Positions 54,866-63,817 of a stretch of 64,000 bases of DNA are shown one piece after another. This DNA comes from Parapedobacter indicus (GTDB lineage Bacteria; Bacteroidota; Bacteroidia; Sphingobacteriales; Sphingobacteriaceae): the NCBI RefSeq assembly GCF_900113765.1, contig NZ_FOQO01000003.1, positions 591,590 to 655,589 on the forward strand. The letters are read 5' to 3'. Each line of letters opens with the position of its first letter. Position 1 is the stretch's first letter. The translations under genes were made by a program, and so were the position numbers. The notes under the pieces are model-generated. The model made no database searches, had not been told where the DNA came from, and saw nothing but the letters and a program-made list of their open reading frames with translations.

Positions 54866-56083
54866 CTAAAAAAACTTTTTCAGCCCCGTCTTCATACGTA
54901 TTTCCTTATTGCTAATTGATTGCTCATTTCTATTTAGATATTGATCGTTGTTTTCGTGAAGTCGATATTCATACATTACCGAAGGAATGAATTTTGTATT
55001 CTCGTAACCAGCAAGTTCCAATAACGGATAAAAAAGAGCCCTATCGTAGGGCATTTTTATGATTTGACCATCTGAGTTTCGCAATAAATTAAGCTCTGGG
55101 TCCTGGCGGATATATTCTTTAAAAACCTTATAGCGAAATGTTCTTAATGGCACTGCTCGCCAAGGGCTGTGTCTGATGTTATTGAATTCTTCCGGGGAGT
55201 ATTTGCTCCCATAATTCCCGAGGCAGTTGAGGTATTTCATCGAGCCAAAAGTTACAAGTAACGAGGGGTTTTTATATAAGCCGTCTAAGATTGTTAATAC
55301 ATATTTATGAGCTAACTTGTCATCTGCGTCAAGAAGACAGACAATGTCATCTTCAGCAATTGGGTTATCTAAAAGTACATTTAAAATATTTGGTAAAGCG
55401 TATTTTCTGCTTTTATTAATCTTTACACTAATATTATGCTCATCCGGGATTATTGACGCGCCATTATCGGTTGACGCGTCGTCGACGAAGTATATATGGT
55501 ATCTCTCATAACTTTGTGCCTTTACAGAATCTATGCATTCCTGAATATATGGCATCACGTTTCTATAGGGAGAAACTATGTGAAATTTGGTTTCTTTTAA
55601 GCGTGCTATATTATTATTCTGACTATTGAAACAAAAGAAATGGGGTGTAATTTTTTGCATGAAATTAATGCGATCCATTTCAGGGAATTCGTTTCTGATT
55701 TCAGAAAATAAAAGAACGAGTTGGTATATCGGTCTTGTCAAAATAAAAGATGAAACATTCTGTATGTCATAAATGGCTTTACAATGTTTGTTAATATTGA
55801 CACTCTCTCCATAGGTCGCGTGAACATAAAAAGCGTAAATCCCTTGTGGAACTATATCTTGCAGTAAACAATCCAGCACATTCAAATCAAGTTCTTTTAA
55901 TCCCTCTTTATCGCAAATACAGTATATTATATCCTCCTTATGAAGAATTGACCATTCGATTGCGGATTTTAGGTTTGTAAAAAAGTTATTAACGGGATTA
56001 TATCCTTCCGGGTTGATAAGTAATGATTTAAATTTTGATTTATCTATCTTAATGATAGTATTGAGTAAGAAAGTAGGTAACAT
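54866..56083 (-). CDS. GT2 family glycosyltransferase with N-terminal extension
   Basis: 405 residues. The first 165 are an extension with no recognisable domain. Residues about 168-280 form a GT-A fold: FHIVSPYRNVMPYIQECIDSVKAQSYERYHIYFVDDASTDNG and VCLLDADDKLA, where DADD supplies the metal- and UDP-sugar-binding Asp residues. The C-terminal part (YDRALFYPLLELAGYENTKFIPSVMYEYRLHENNDQYLNR) is duplicated as a decayed fragment at 63300-63480. Cytosolic. The island offers both a surface glycan and the exported peptide as possible acceptors. Confidence 0.85.
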   Translation of the reverse strand: MLPTFLLNTIIKIDKSKFKSLLINPEGYNPVNNFFTNLKSAIEWSILHKEDIIYCICDKEGLKELDLNVLDCLLQDIVPQGIYAFYVHATYGESVNINKHCKAIYDIQNVSSFILTRPIYQLVLLFSEIRNEFPEMDRINFMQKITPHFFCFNSQNNNIARLKETKFHIVSPYRNVMPYIQECIDSVKAQSYERYHIYFVDDASTDNGASIIPDEHNISVKINKSRKYALPNILNVLLDNPIAEDDIVCLLDADDKLAHKYVLTILDGLYKNPSLLVTFGSMKYLNCLGNYGSKYSPEEFNNIRHSPWRAVPLRTFRYKVFKEYIRQDPELNLLRNSDGQIIKMPYDRALFYPLLELAGYENTKFIPSVMYEYRLHENNDQYLNRNEQSISNKEIRMKTGLKKFF

Positions 56084-56093
56084 TCTGAATTGT

Positions 56094-57401
56094 TTATTGC
56101 TTTACAATCGTATTGTATCTTTTACACAGTTTGGCCAGTTTAGCCTCCGATTCCGAATATCGAAGTATTGAAAAATCAAAAGAGCCATTGAGTTTTTGAA
56201 TGTGGTTCTCAATTTTTTTATTAAGCGAAATCATTGGATATAAGACTAATTTATTGCTCGTAAGTGATGAAAGTTTCGCATCAACGGTATCAGTCTTACT
56301 AAAAGAAGAATTAAGAAGTAGGGTCTCAAAAAAGCTACGAAAAATTACAAGGAATTGTGAACCTACGTATCTATCGACCCAAAACAGATTGTTATCGACA
56401 AATATGATGTTGGAAAAGTCTCCGTAGATACCACCTAAGACAATTTTGCTGCGTAGAAAGTGTGCCCTAACAATTGCCTGAATAAAACTTACATTGTCGT
56501 AATATTTTGTAAAAACATGTTCTGTATGGCAGATTACTATTACGTCATCATCGTTCCTTGTTGCTAACGATACGATTTCAACAATAGCCCTCCAGTATTC
56601 TAAATCATCGCCTTGAACAAAAGACTTGTTTCCTATAGGAGATTGAAACTCTTTACGATTCTTAAATTGTTCAATGAGGCTAACCGCTTCTCGATGATCA
56701 TTATTGTTTATTATATAAAGTGGAATAGACAAGTTCCCTAGATCCAGATCAGATGAAATCTTAATTTGCTTTCGAAAGTACGTGGCCACCGAAATTGTTT
56801 TCGAAAATCGGCTTTCTGTTATTCTAAAATATTCTTCAACGTTAAATCTGTAGTTTTTAGTGGTCACATCTGAATAACCAAAATTTTTTTGATATGATAT
56901 TTGAGGGTATATTGCAAAAATTCTATTAGCCTTTTGGGAAATAACAAAATCAATATTTTCTGTATCTTCCAACTTTATGTTTAAAAATTGCCGGTAAAAG
57001 CGTCGATACATTACAAAAAATTGAGTTCCTGAAAAATACTCAAGCCAGAATATGTTGGCGGTTATAGGTGAAGCATTTTTAAAACCGCTAACCCCACCTA
57101 ATAGAATATCACATTCGTTCGCGATTCCAAACAATAGGTAGTTATAAAACTTTTCACACGAATATGCATCTGTAAATGTATGATCGTCTTCACACAAAAC
57201 AACAAAATCCAAGTCCGCTTCTTGAGCCTGTTTGACGCATCTTTTAAATGAATCAAAAAGACCTAACGCTCCAATGCGGTGTGCAGTAGCTTCAATTAAT
57301 ACGATATCGAACTCTACCCTGTTATTGAACTCTGCTTTTATGTGTTGTAATCTGTCAGTTCGTTCCGTAAGATTTACAATAAAGGTTGCAATTTTATTCA
57401 T
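56094..57401 (-). CDS. Tandem GT25-like protein (two related domains)
   Basis: 435 residues from the ATG at 57401. Domain 1 (about 1-205) begins ATFIVNLTERTDRLQHIKAEF and contains VVLCEDDHTFTDAY, the acidic motif of GT25-like (LPS-type) glycosyltransferases, then LLGGVSGFKN and FWLEYFSGTQFFVMYRRFYRQFL. Domain 2 (about 235-425) repeats the layout: VIVICHTEHVFTKYYDN, VLGGIYGDFSN and FWVDRYVGSQFLVIFRSFFETLL, but EDD is replaced by HTEH. So domain 1 may be active and domain 2 degenerate or regulatory. It starts after the methyltransferase relic and ends 10 bases before the GT2 gene. Confidence 0.72.
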   Translation of the reverse strand: MNKIATFIVNLTERTDRLQHIKAEFNNRVEFDIVLIEATAHRIGALGLFDSFKRCVKQAQEADLDFVVLCEDDHTFTDAYSCEKFYNYLLFGIANECDILLGGVSGFKNASPITANIFWLEYFSGTQFFVMYRRFYRQFLNIKLEDTENIDFVISQKANRIFAIYPQISYQKNFGYSDVTTKNYRFNVEEYFRITESRFSKTISVATYFRKQIKISSDLDLGNLSIPLYIINNNDHREAVSLIEQFKNRKEFQSPIGNKSFVQGDDLEYWRAIVEIVSLATRNDDDVIVICHTEHVFTKYYDNVSFIQAIVRAHFLRSKIVLGGIYGDFSNIIFVDNNLFWVDRYVGSQFLVIFRSFFETLLLNSSFSKTDTVDAKLSSLTSNKLVLYPMISLNKKIENHIQKLNGSFDFSILRYSESEAKLAKLCKRYNTIVKQ

Positions 57402-57566
57402 TTTGGGTAGTTTGTTATAGTAGCTTTGAACACGCTTCATAAAACTGGCCCGACCGGCTTATGTACCAGTTTTATTCGTGAAGCGCTCATTTGGAGCATT
57501 GGCGAATATCAATTATGTAAAAAGGAAGGGACATAAACTCAAAAAAAGTAAACAAGCGGCTGCTTT

Positions 57567-57731
57567 CTAATTCTGTTCTACTCCCCATACTGTAACGTCT
57601 TTCCTTTGCTTTTTGACACTCTTTCCAAACATTTCATAACCATAACCTACATCCAGTAAACTTTTAAATTCTAAGGGAACTAGATCGATCAACTCAGCCC
57701 TTTCAAGCGCAGGATATGGATAGCTCATCAT
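57567..57731 (-). pseudogene. Methyltransferase N-terminal fragment
   Basis: 54 codons, too short for a working enzyme: MMSYPYPALERAELIDLVPLEF then SLLDVGYGYEMFGKSVKKQRK and VTVWGVEQN before a stop. LLDVGYGYEMFG is motif I of class I SAM-dependent methyltransferases (usually DVGCGxGxFG), with the following acidic strand GVE. The rest of the Rossmann fold is absent, and the next gene starts 166 bases on. Relic of a methyltransferase often found with glycosyltransferase clusters. Confidence 0.6.
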
Positions 57732-57787
57732 GATCAGTATTCAAAAAATTGAAAATTAAATATAAGAATCTATGAATTAAAATTTTC

Positions 57788-58456
57788 CTACCATTTGACA
57801 AATGAACGATAAAAAGATAGCTTGTTCATATTTAGCATCAAAACTACTTCTGAAATAGATGTATACGTGCCGGTGTTTAAGTTCAATATTTTTGGGAAAG
57901 ACCTTTTTAAAAAGAACAAAAAGCCGGAATTTGAGAATGTATTTACGAAGTGTAAGTTGCGGATTAAATGAATTCTAAAGTCCTCCTCAAAACAGTTTCC
58001 TAAAAGAATCTCAGCTACAAATACTCTAGCGAGCATCAAATTTTCAAAAAAGGACGCTTTGGAGTAATTGCAAAGAAGACTCTGAGAGTCAATAATGACG
58101 ATCGCATCATCAGAATTTTTAATTGCTGTCATAACTATTTCCTTTAGGGTTTCTAATATATCTATCGAAGTCGCCTGTTTCGATTTCAGTTTAGAAACCC
58201 TTAATTCCTTGGTCATTTCAAGGAGCTTTGCCTGCTTTTGATCACCATCGCAAGGCCAAAGATACGTAGTTATATAACTATTCATCAATTCTACTGATAA
58301 GTTAGCAGGAATGTCAATTTTGAGTTTTGATGGATGTCCAAACCGTACCAATTTTAAAATATAGGAGAACGAAGAAAAACCAAATAAGTTATATCCGAGG
58401 TTAAGACTATTCCGCAGACACATAGGATGGGTTTCCTGATCAAATCCCCACATCAT
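57788..58456 (-). CDS. Divergent, probably inactive GT25-like paralog
   Basis: 222 residues. The middle (DAIVIIDSQSLLCNYSKASFFENLMLARVFVAEILLGN, then FVNTFSNSGFLFFLKRSFPKIL) lines up with both domains of the tandem GT25-like protein at 56094, most closely its second domain. The EDD motif is replaced by IDSQS, so metal-dependent transfer is unlikely. The first 90 residues have no clear homolog here. Its start overlaps the end of the GT2 gene upstream by 17 bases, so the two are coupled. Perhaps a scaffold or a decaying copy. Confidence 0.6.
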   Translation of the reverse strand: MMWGFDQETHPMCLRNSLNLGYNLFGFSSFSYILKLVRFGHPSKLKIDIPANLSVELMNSYITTYLWPCDGDQKQAKLLEMTKELRVSKLKSKQATSIDILETLKEIVMTAIKNSDDAIVIIDSQSLLCNYSKASFFENLMLARVFVAEILLGNCFEEDFRIHLIRNLHFVNTFSNSGFLFFLKRSFPKILNLNTGTYTSISEVVLMLNMNKLSFYRSFVKW

Positions 58457-59225
58457 TAGATTTGTATATATGTGCTTTTCGATTTTCAGAAAACCTATCG
58501 TGATGATTTTCGAGAAGTTCCATATGAAAAGATATCGTAGCTTCAGCTTTTTCTCGGTTGTACATCAACTGATTACCAGATATACTTTTTGCCGAAACTC
58601 TAATATTTGCTATCGATTCATTTATACAAAATACTTTGTTAAAAACAGAGGCTTGCAATATTAACATATCATCCGAATGCCATACTAGCGGGTTGGGGTA
58701 GAATCGGCACGTTTCGTATTTACTTTTTTTGAAGATATGCTCGCTCAGAGAAGATCGACTTTCATTCTTCAGCTTTTTTATATACAAGTCAATAGAACTT
58801 TCTACCTGTTGAAATTTAAAGCTAGAAGTGAATTCCTTTCCAAATCCATCTATAATAACAGAAGAAAATTTGACAACATTTATATCCTCTTGTTCAATAA
58901 TTTGTAGGTTCTTATAAAAGTTATCAACGACATTCTCACTTAAAATATCGTCATCACCTAACAGCATGAACCAAGTTTCATGATCTATCATCCCTAAACA
59001 TCTCTCCCAATACTCGTACAATAATTTTTCACCCAGTCGCCCTTCAAATTTCTTATATTTAATAGTAACGCTTACTGCAAATTTTTTTAATAATACACGA
59101 GGATCGTTTGGACTTGCGTCATCACCAAGGTATACATTAAAATTCTTATTCTTTTGGGATGTTAAAGATTGAAGGGTAGCCTCAATGAAGTCAATTTTGA
59201 AGAATGGAATAACGATTGCGAGCAT
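58440..59225 (-). CDS. GT2 family glycosyltransferase
   Basis: 261 residues from the ATG at 59225 (MLAIVIPFFKIDFIEATLQSLTSQ); a TTG-type extension to 59237 is possible. The GT-A fold is clear: IVIPFFKIDFIEATLQSL, NVYLGDDASPNDP and WFMLLGDDDILSEN, whose DDD is the metal/nucleotide-sugar site. An acceptor-side Asp pair may lie in PLVWHSDDMLILQ. Cytosolic. First glycosyltransferase gene after the exporter genes; the 400-base gap before it suggests a separate promoter. Overlaps the next gene by 17 bases. Confidence 0.85.
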   Translation of the reverse strand: MLAIVIPFFKIDFIEATLQSLTSQKNKNFNVYLGDDASPNDPRVLLKKFAVSVTIKYKKFEGRLGEKLLYEYWERCLGMIDHETWFMLLGDDDILSENVVDNFYKNLQIIEQEDINVVKFSSVIIDGFGKEFTSSFKFQQVESSIDLYIKKLKNESRSSLSEHIFKKSKYETCRFYPNPLVWHSDDMLILQASVFNKVFCINESIANIRVSAKSISGNQLMYNREKAEATISFHMELLENHHDRFSENRKAHIYKSNDVGI

Positions 59226-59625
59226 TAGATGTATCAAAGTATTTAAGAAATAGCATATTCGGCTTGCTTCATAAAGTAAATATATTAGCCTCCTGTATTT
59301 TATAGGGAGTCATGCGACGACAGAAAGATTATAGCGATTTGTATATATAACGGTCGATAGGTATTCATATTACTCGGATTATATAAGCGTTTGATAAGTA
59401 TTGGTTAATTATTCTTGCTGAATGAAATAACGACGATTATATTCGCTGTATGAATTGCAATATAACATAATGTTTTAAGATTTGCAAATGCAGACCAAGA
59501 ATAAATAGGTGCCCCTGGAGTTGTCTATTTCTGTGCACTCTTGGTTTATGTATTTAGGCGTCAGCGAATTACCAAAAAGAATTCCTTAACAGGGCTTAAA
59601 CTAAGAAATGGCAAATCAACTAACA
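59226..59625. other. AT-rich gap between the HlyD-like gene and the GT2 gene
   Basis: No gene and no double-glycine peptide found on either strand. It contains a nested dyad at 59494-59545: ACCAAGA and AAATAG pair with CTATTT and TCTTGGT. It has no U-tract, so it is not a clear terminator. Confidence 0.45.
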
Positions 59626-60969
59626 CTAATTTCTCTTGTCTATCATTAATCGGACATTCCTGACGAGCCGCTGTAAAAGTGAGACGTCCTCAGTAATTAT
59701 CTCAGCGGTACCCACCATGCCGGTCGTAAGCTCAAAAATCCCCAATGTTTTTGATGGCAGGACGTCCACTCGCGACAAGAAGACGCTATCTCGGTATGGA
59801 ACCCGATTCAATTGCGCTATTCTTCCCCGCAGGACTCCGTATTCTTCGAACGGATAACTGTCCAATTTGATCAAGACCTGTTGACCAATTCGTATTTTAC
59901 CCATATTATATTGCGGAACATTAATTTCTCCAAAGAATTCGGAACTTCCGGGATTGACGTAAAACATTTCCTGTCCTGCATCAACATACTGATTACGCTG
60001 GATTATCCCGGCATATACTAATGTTCCAGCCTGAGGAGCAGTAAGAACGTGTTGCTTTTTCCATTCCTCCATTTCGCTCACCAAACTATTCAGAGCCTGG
60101 GCAAATTTCAATTTCTCTTCAGCAATTTGGTTGTCTAAATCGGATAACTCGCGCATTTTGGCTGTTCTCCTGACGTCGTTATCCAACAGGGCAGAAGCGA
60201 TCTGTTGTAAGGGATGCTTTTTCGTTAAAAGTAACGCCTGTTGCCGCTGGTATTCAGATGGAGAGATAATCTTACGATCTGCCAACTCCTTATATCGATT
60301 AAATTCTTTTTCAGCAAGAGCAAACTCCTCCTCCTGCAACTCCTGTTGCCTCCCTAATTGCTCTTTTTGGAGTTCTATATATTTAAGTTCATTTAAAATA
60401 TATGTTTTACGCTTTAAATATATTCCGTCTCTCAAGGCTGCCTGATACGTTAAATACGATTGATAAAAGGTCTGATAACTCCCCTGTAATTCACCCAATT
60501 GGATGCCTGCTGGCGCAATTATCGATGGATCAGATGTAGTAAAACGTGTTAAAAGACTATCTCTAAGTATTTTAAGGCGATCAAGTAAATCCAGTACCTG
60601 ACCATGCTCTGCCGTGCTTTCCATCCAAGCTAAAGGTTGTGCGGGTGCTACTGTCCCTCCAGCTTCAACGAGAACATTCACAATGTTGCCTGATATTCTA
60701 GTGACCACAGCTTTGGGAGCATTGGCGGCATTGATACGCAAGGGAGCCCTTACGAGATCGGGATAACGGATGAACGTAGTCAGCATTACAATCACTATCA
60801 GCACCACAATTACCCACGTAGTTCCCCAGCGGACCAAAGCATTCGGAGGGGTACCTATGATATCCGTGATTTCCTCGCTATGGACCTCCATACCATTTCG
60901 TATCCTGACGTGCTCCATTGTCACCGGTTGTCGTTTATATTCTGCTTTCTTTTCCATGTTTCGATTCAT
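59626..60969 (-). CDS. HlyD family adaptor of the peptide exporter
   Basis: 447 residues. One membrane helix at about 49-68 (WVIVVLIVIVMLTTFIRY), then a lipoyl-like half-motif (VVTRISGNIVNVLVEAGGTVAPAQPLAWME). A long coiled coil at about 175-300 (LKYIELQKEQLGRQQELQEEEFALAEKEFNRYKELA) follows, then the second lipoyl half and a beta-barrel (LTAPQAGTLVYAGII, VLIKLDSYPFEEYGVLRG). This is the membrane-fusion protein that links the inner-membrane exporter to an outer-membrane channel; no TolC gene is in the window. Its ATG overlaps the stop of the exporter gene (TAATG), so the two are co-translated. Confidence 0.92.
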   Translation of the reverse strand: MNRNMEKKAEYKRQPVTMEHVRIRNGMEVHSEEITDIIGTPPNALVRWGTTWVIVVLIVIVMLTTFIRYPDLVRAPLRINAANAPKAVVTRISGNIVNVLVEAGGTVAPAQPLAWMESTAEHGQVLDLLDRLKILRDSLLTRFTTSDPSIIAPAGIQLGELQGSYQTFYQSYLTYQAALRDGIYLKRKTYILNELKYIELQKEQLGRQQELQEEEFALAEKEFNRYKELADRKIISPSEYQRQQALLLTKKHPLQQIASALLDNDVRRTAKMRELSDLDNQIAEEKLKFAQALNSLVSEMEEWKKQHVLTAPQAGTLVYAGIIQRNQYVDAGQEMFYVNPGSSEFFGEINVPQYNMGKIRIGQQVLIKLDSYPFEEYGVLRGRIAQLNRVPYRDSVFLSRVDVLPSKTLGIFELTTGMVGTAEIITEDVSLLQRLVRNVRLMIDKRN

Positions 60970-63152
60970 TAATTGCCGAGCTCAAGTTGGTTTTTGACTA
61001 AGCGAAAATACTCACCACGTCGTTCAGCCAATTCCAAATGAGTACCCTGTTCCGCAACTCTGCCTTTGTCGAGCACTACTATATTGTCCGCGTGACTCAC
61101 GGTACTGAGTCGATGCGCAACGATGATTGCTGTACGGCCTTTCAGAAAGCTACGTAGGTTATCAATGATTACCCGTTCATTGTTAGCATCGAGCGCATTT
61201 GTTGCTTCGTCGAAGAGAATATAATGCGGATCTTTATATACAGCCCTGGCTATTAGCAAGCGCTGTCGCTGTCCTTGGCTGATACCTTTGCCTGCCGTGC
61301 CTATTTTTGTTTTAAGTCCGAACGGCTGCTCACGAATAAAGTCGTCTAGATTAGCGACGCGGATAGCCCGCTCTACTTTTTCGCGATCGGGATATTCATC
61401 TCCTACTGCTATATTATTCTCAATTGTGTCAGCGAAGATAAAACCGTCTTGCATCACTACGCCACAGCTTCCACGCCATGTGGAGAAACCGATGTTGTAA
61501 AGATTGGTTCCACCTATATCGATTATACCGGATTCCGGTTCGAAAAAGCGTAAAATAAGCTTTAGAACAGTGGACTTTCCACTGCCACTCATACCCACTA
61601 TTGCGGTCGTCTTTCCCTCTGGAAACATCATATCGACATTGTTCAGTACCGGCTCATTTCCTGCTCCAGGATAACGGAAAGTTATGGCATTCAAAGTTAT
61701 GTCTTTATTTCCAGGCAATTCCCTAAGCCAGTCGTTCTCCACAGGTTCCTCATCCTCCTCTCTATAAATTTCGTTGATTCGCTCTAGACTGATCTTTGCG
61801 TCTTGATACGACTGAATGAAGCCCAACAATTGCTCAATAGGGCTACTTACCATACCCACAATATACTGAATCGCTACCATCCCCCCCAAAGTGAGGTCGC
61901 CATCAATTACAGCTTTGGCACTTAGAAACGTGATCACGATGTTTTTAAGTTGGTTGATGGCCATTGATCCCGCCTGCTGGTATTGTGCGAGGGCAAGACT
62001 TTTGACCTTAAAACGAAATAATCGGGCCTGTATGCCCTCCCAAAGCCAACGCTTTTGACGTTCGCTGTTATTAAGTTTGATTTCCTGTATCGAATGGACA
62101 AGTTCCACAATATGAGTTTGGTTTTCTGAAGAAACGGTAAACCGTCGTTGATCCAGTTCCCCGCGTCGTTTAAGAAACATCAATATCCAGCCAGTGTATA
62201 GAATGGTGCCGACAAGAAAGATAAAGAAGATGCCAGCATTGTAAAATGCAAGTATGAAACCGAAAACAACTAAATTAACCATGGAGAATAGGGTACTCAA
62301 TGTAGACCCTGTAAGAAATGCCTCGATTCGTTGCTGGTCGGCCATGCGTTGCATAATGTCACCTGTGGTTTTTGTCTCAAAAAATTTCATCGGCAGTTTC
62401 ATCAGTTTGATAAGCAAATCCGTGAGTACCGATATATTTACCCGGGTGCTGATATGTAGCAGAATCCAAGAGCGGATGAAATCTACCCCCACTTGCCCAA
62501 TGAAAAGCGAGAGCTGAGCAATTAGGATTAGATGAATAAAGTTTATATTACGCGTGTTAATGCCGATATCCACCACTGACTGTGTAAGATAAGGAGCGAT
62601 AAGTTGCAAAATGGTACCTGCCATCAGTCCCAACACCAGCTGAACGAACAATTTTCGGTATGCAGAAAAATACTGAAACACAGCCCCCCATTGCAACTCT
62701 TTGTTTTCCTCTTTTTCATCAAGGTCGTAGAACTGGGGCGTAGGGGTCAACAACAACGAAATGCCGTTGTGTAGTTCGCTATGAGCAAACCAATTGTTTT
62801 TAAATTCCTTAGCTGTAAGTCTACGCTTCCCTGTAGCAGGATCGGCTATGTGATAATATCCTTTACTTACTTTATAGAGCACAACAAAATGATTCTGTCT
62901 CCAATGAAGAACACAGGGCAGCGGTATTTCGGAAAGTTGATCTAATGTAAGTTTTACTCCCTGAGTACGGAAACCGACTTTTTCGGCCGCTTCGCTAACG
63001 CCCAGCAGATTTACCCCGCGGTTGGTCGTCTGGCATAATTGCCGCAGACGGTAGATGTCCATATTGCGGCCGTAATACTTGCATATCATACGAAGACTGG
63101 TCGCACCGCAATCCATCTCATCCTGTTGTTGATAGTGACGGAAGTGAAGCAT
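60969..63152 (-). CDS. Peptidase-containing ABC exporter (C39, PCAT type)
   Basis: 727 residues. Residues 1-130 are a C39 peptidase with the complete triad: Cys15 in EMDCGATSLRM, His88 in NHFVVLYKV and Asp104 in HIADPATGKRR. It would cut double-glycine leaders. About 165-445 is a six-helix ABC membrane domain. The ATPase has Walker A GMSGSGKST, signature ISQGQRQRLLIARAVYKDP, Walker B YILFDEAT and the switch His in VAHRLST. It should mature and export the peptide encoded at 51131, the only double-glycine precursor I find. No clear promoter was recognised in the AT-rich leader upstream. Confidence 0.94.
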   Translation of the reverse strand: MLHFRHYQQQDEMDCGATSLRMICKYYGRNMDIYRLRQLCQTTNRGVNLLGVSEAAEKVGFRTQGVKLTLDQLSEIPLPCVLHWRQNHFVVLYKVSKGYYHIADPATGKRRLTAKEFKNNWFAHSELHNGISLLLTPTPQFYDLDEKEENKELQWGAVFQYFSAYRKLFVQLVLGLMAGTILQLIAPYLTQSVVDIGINTRNINFIHLILIAQLSLFIGQVGVDFIRSWILLHISTRVNISVLTDLLIKLMKLPMKFFETKTTGDIMQRMADQQRIEAFLTGSTLSTLFSMVNLVVFGFILAFYNAGIFFIFLVGTILYTGWILMFLKRRGELDQRRFTVSSENQTHIVELVHSIQEIKLNNSERQKRWLWEGIQARLFRFKVKSLALAQYQQAGSMAINQLKNIVITFLSAKAVIDGDLTLGGMVAIQYIVGMVSSPIEQLLGFIQSYQDAKISLERINEIYREEDEEPVENDWLRELPGNKDITLNAITFRYPGAGNEPVLNNVDMMFPEGKTTAIVGMSGSGKSTVLKLILRFFEPESGIIDIGGTNLYNIGFSTWRGSCGVVMQDGFIFADTIENNIAVGDEYPDREKVERAIRVANLDDFIREQPFGLKTKIGTAGKGISQGQRQRLLIARAVYKDPHYILFDEATNALDANNERVIIDNLRSFLKGRTAIIVAHRLSTVSHADNIVVLDKGRVAEQGTHLELAERRGEYFRLVKNQLELGN

Positions 63153-63299
63153 CGCTAGTTAGTTTTTCTAGATTTTCTTATATTTTCTGAATATAAGAAT
63201 AATAGCATTATCCGAAAGAGTTATTTTTTGTGAATTATTAAAAAACCCTTTTAACCTCTTTTTAATCCGAATCTCGTTTTCGCTCTGAAGTTGCTCCTT

Positions 63300-63480
63300 T
63301 CAATGAATGAATTGGTCATTGTTTTCGTGGAGCCTATATTCATACATTAATGTTGGAACAAACTTAGTATTTTCCTACCTAGCGGATTCCATTAAGGGAT
63401 ATAAAAGGGCCATATCATAAGGCATTTTTATAATTTCACCGCTGGAGTCACGTAAGCAATCGAAACTTGGATCCTAGCGC
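63300..63480 (-). pseudogene. Decayed C-terminal piece of a GT2 gene
   Basis: The minus-strand translation DPSFDCLRDSSGEIIKMPYD, ALLYPLMESA, ENTKFVPTLMYEYRLHENNDQF follows residues near the C-terminus of the glycosyltransferase at 54866, with the nucleotides matching well too (54906-55110). Three in-frame stops replace coding positions, and both ends are cut. It is a diverged copy, not a recent duplicate. Confidence 0.88.
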
Positions 63481-63484
63481 ACGA

Positions 63485-63648
63485 GTTTGATGGAGCTCCT
63501 GTACAACCTCTGGAATTTTTATGAGTTTGGAGAGTTTGTACGCCAATAGTTTTGCGTATTGGTTATGAACCTGTTCAAATGCTTTATAATCTCCCTGTCG
63601 TAAACGCACAAGCAGCTCCCGCTCATCGGTATATAAAGGAGTTTCCAT
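63485..63648 (-). pseudogene. ECF sigma factor, truncated after the start of region 2
   Basis: METPLYTDERELLVRLRQGDYKAFEQVHNQYAKLLAYKLSKLIKIPEVVQELHQ is the normal beginning of a PUL-type ECF sigma factor. The next residue should continue the Q-D-x-F motif, but the frame runs into unrelated residues joined to the glycosyltransferase relic. The rest of region 2 and all of region 4 are missing. The break marks the right end of the AT-rich island. Confidence 0.85.
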
Positions 63649-63817
63649 ACTTAGGAATACCGACGAAGGTAACGAAATTTACTATAAAAGGTAACGAAAT
63701 AAAAAGAAATAGCTTATCATTTTTTAAGCTTTTTGAATCTTAAAAGATCCTCTACATCCCGCAAATCACTTCCGATGACACCTTGGGCAAAACTGCAACG
63801 CGTACTGCGTTCATCAT

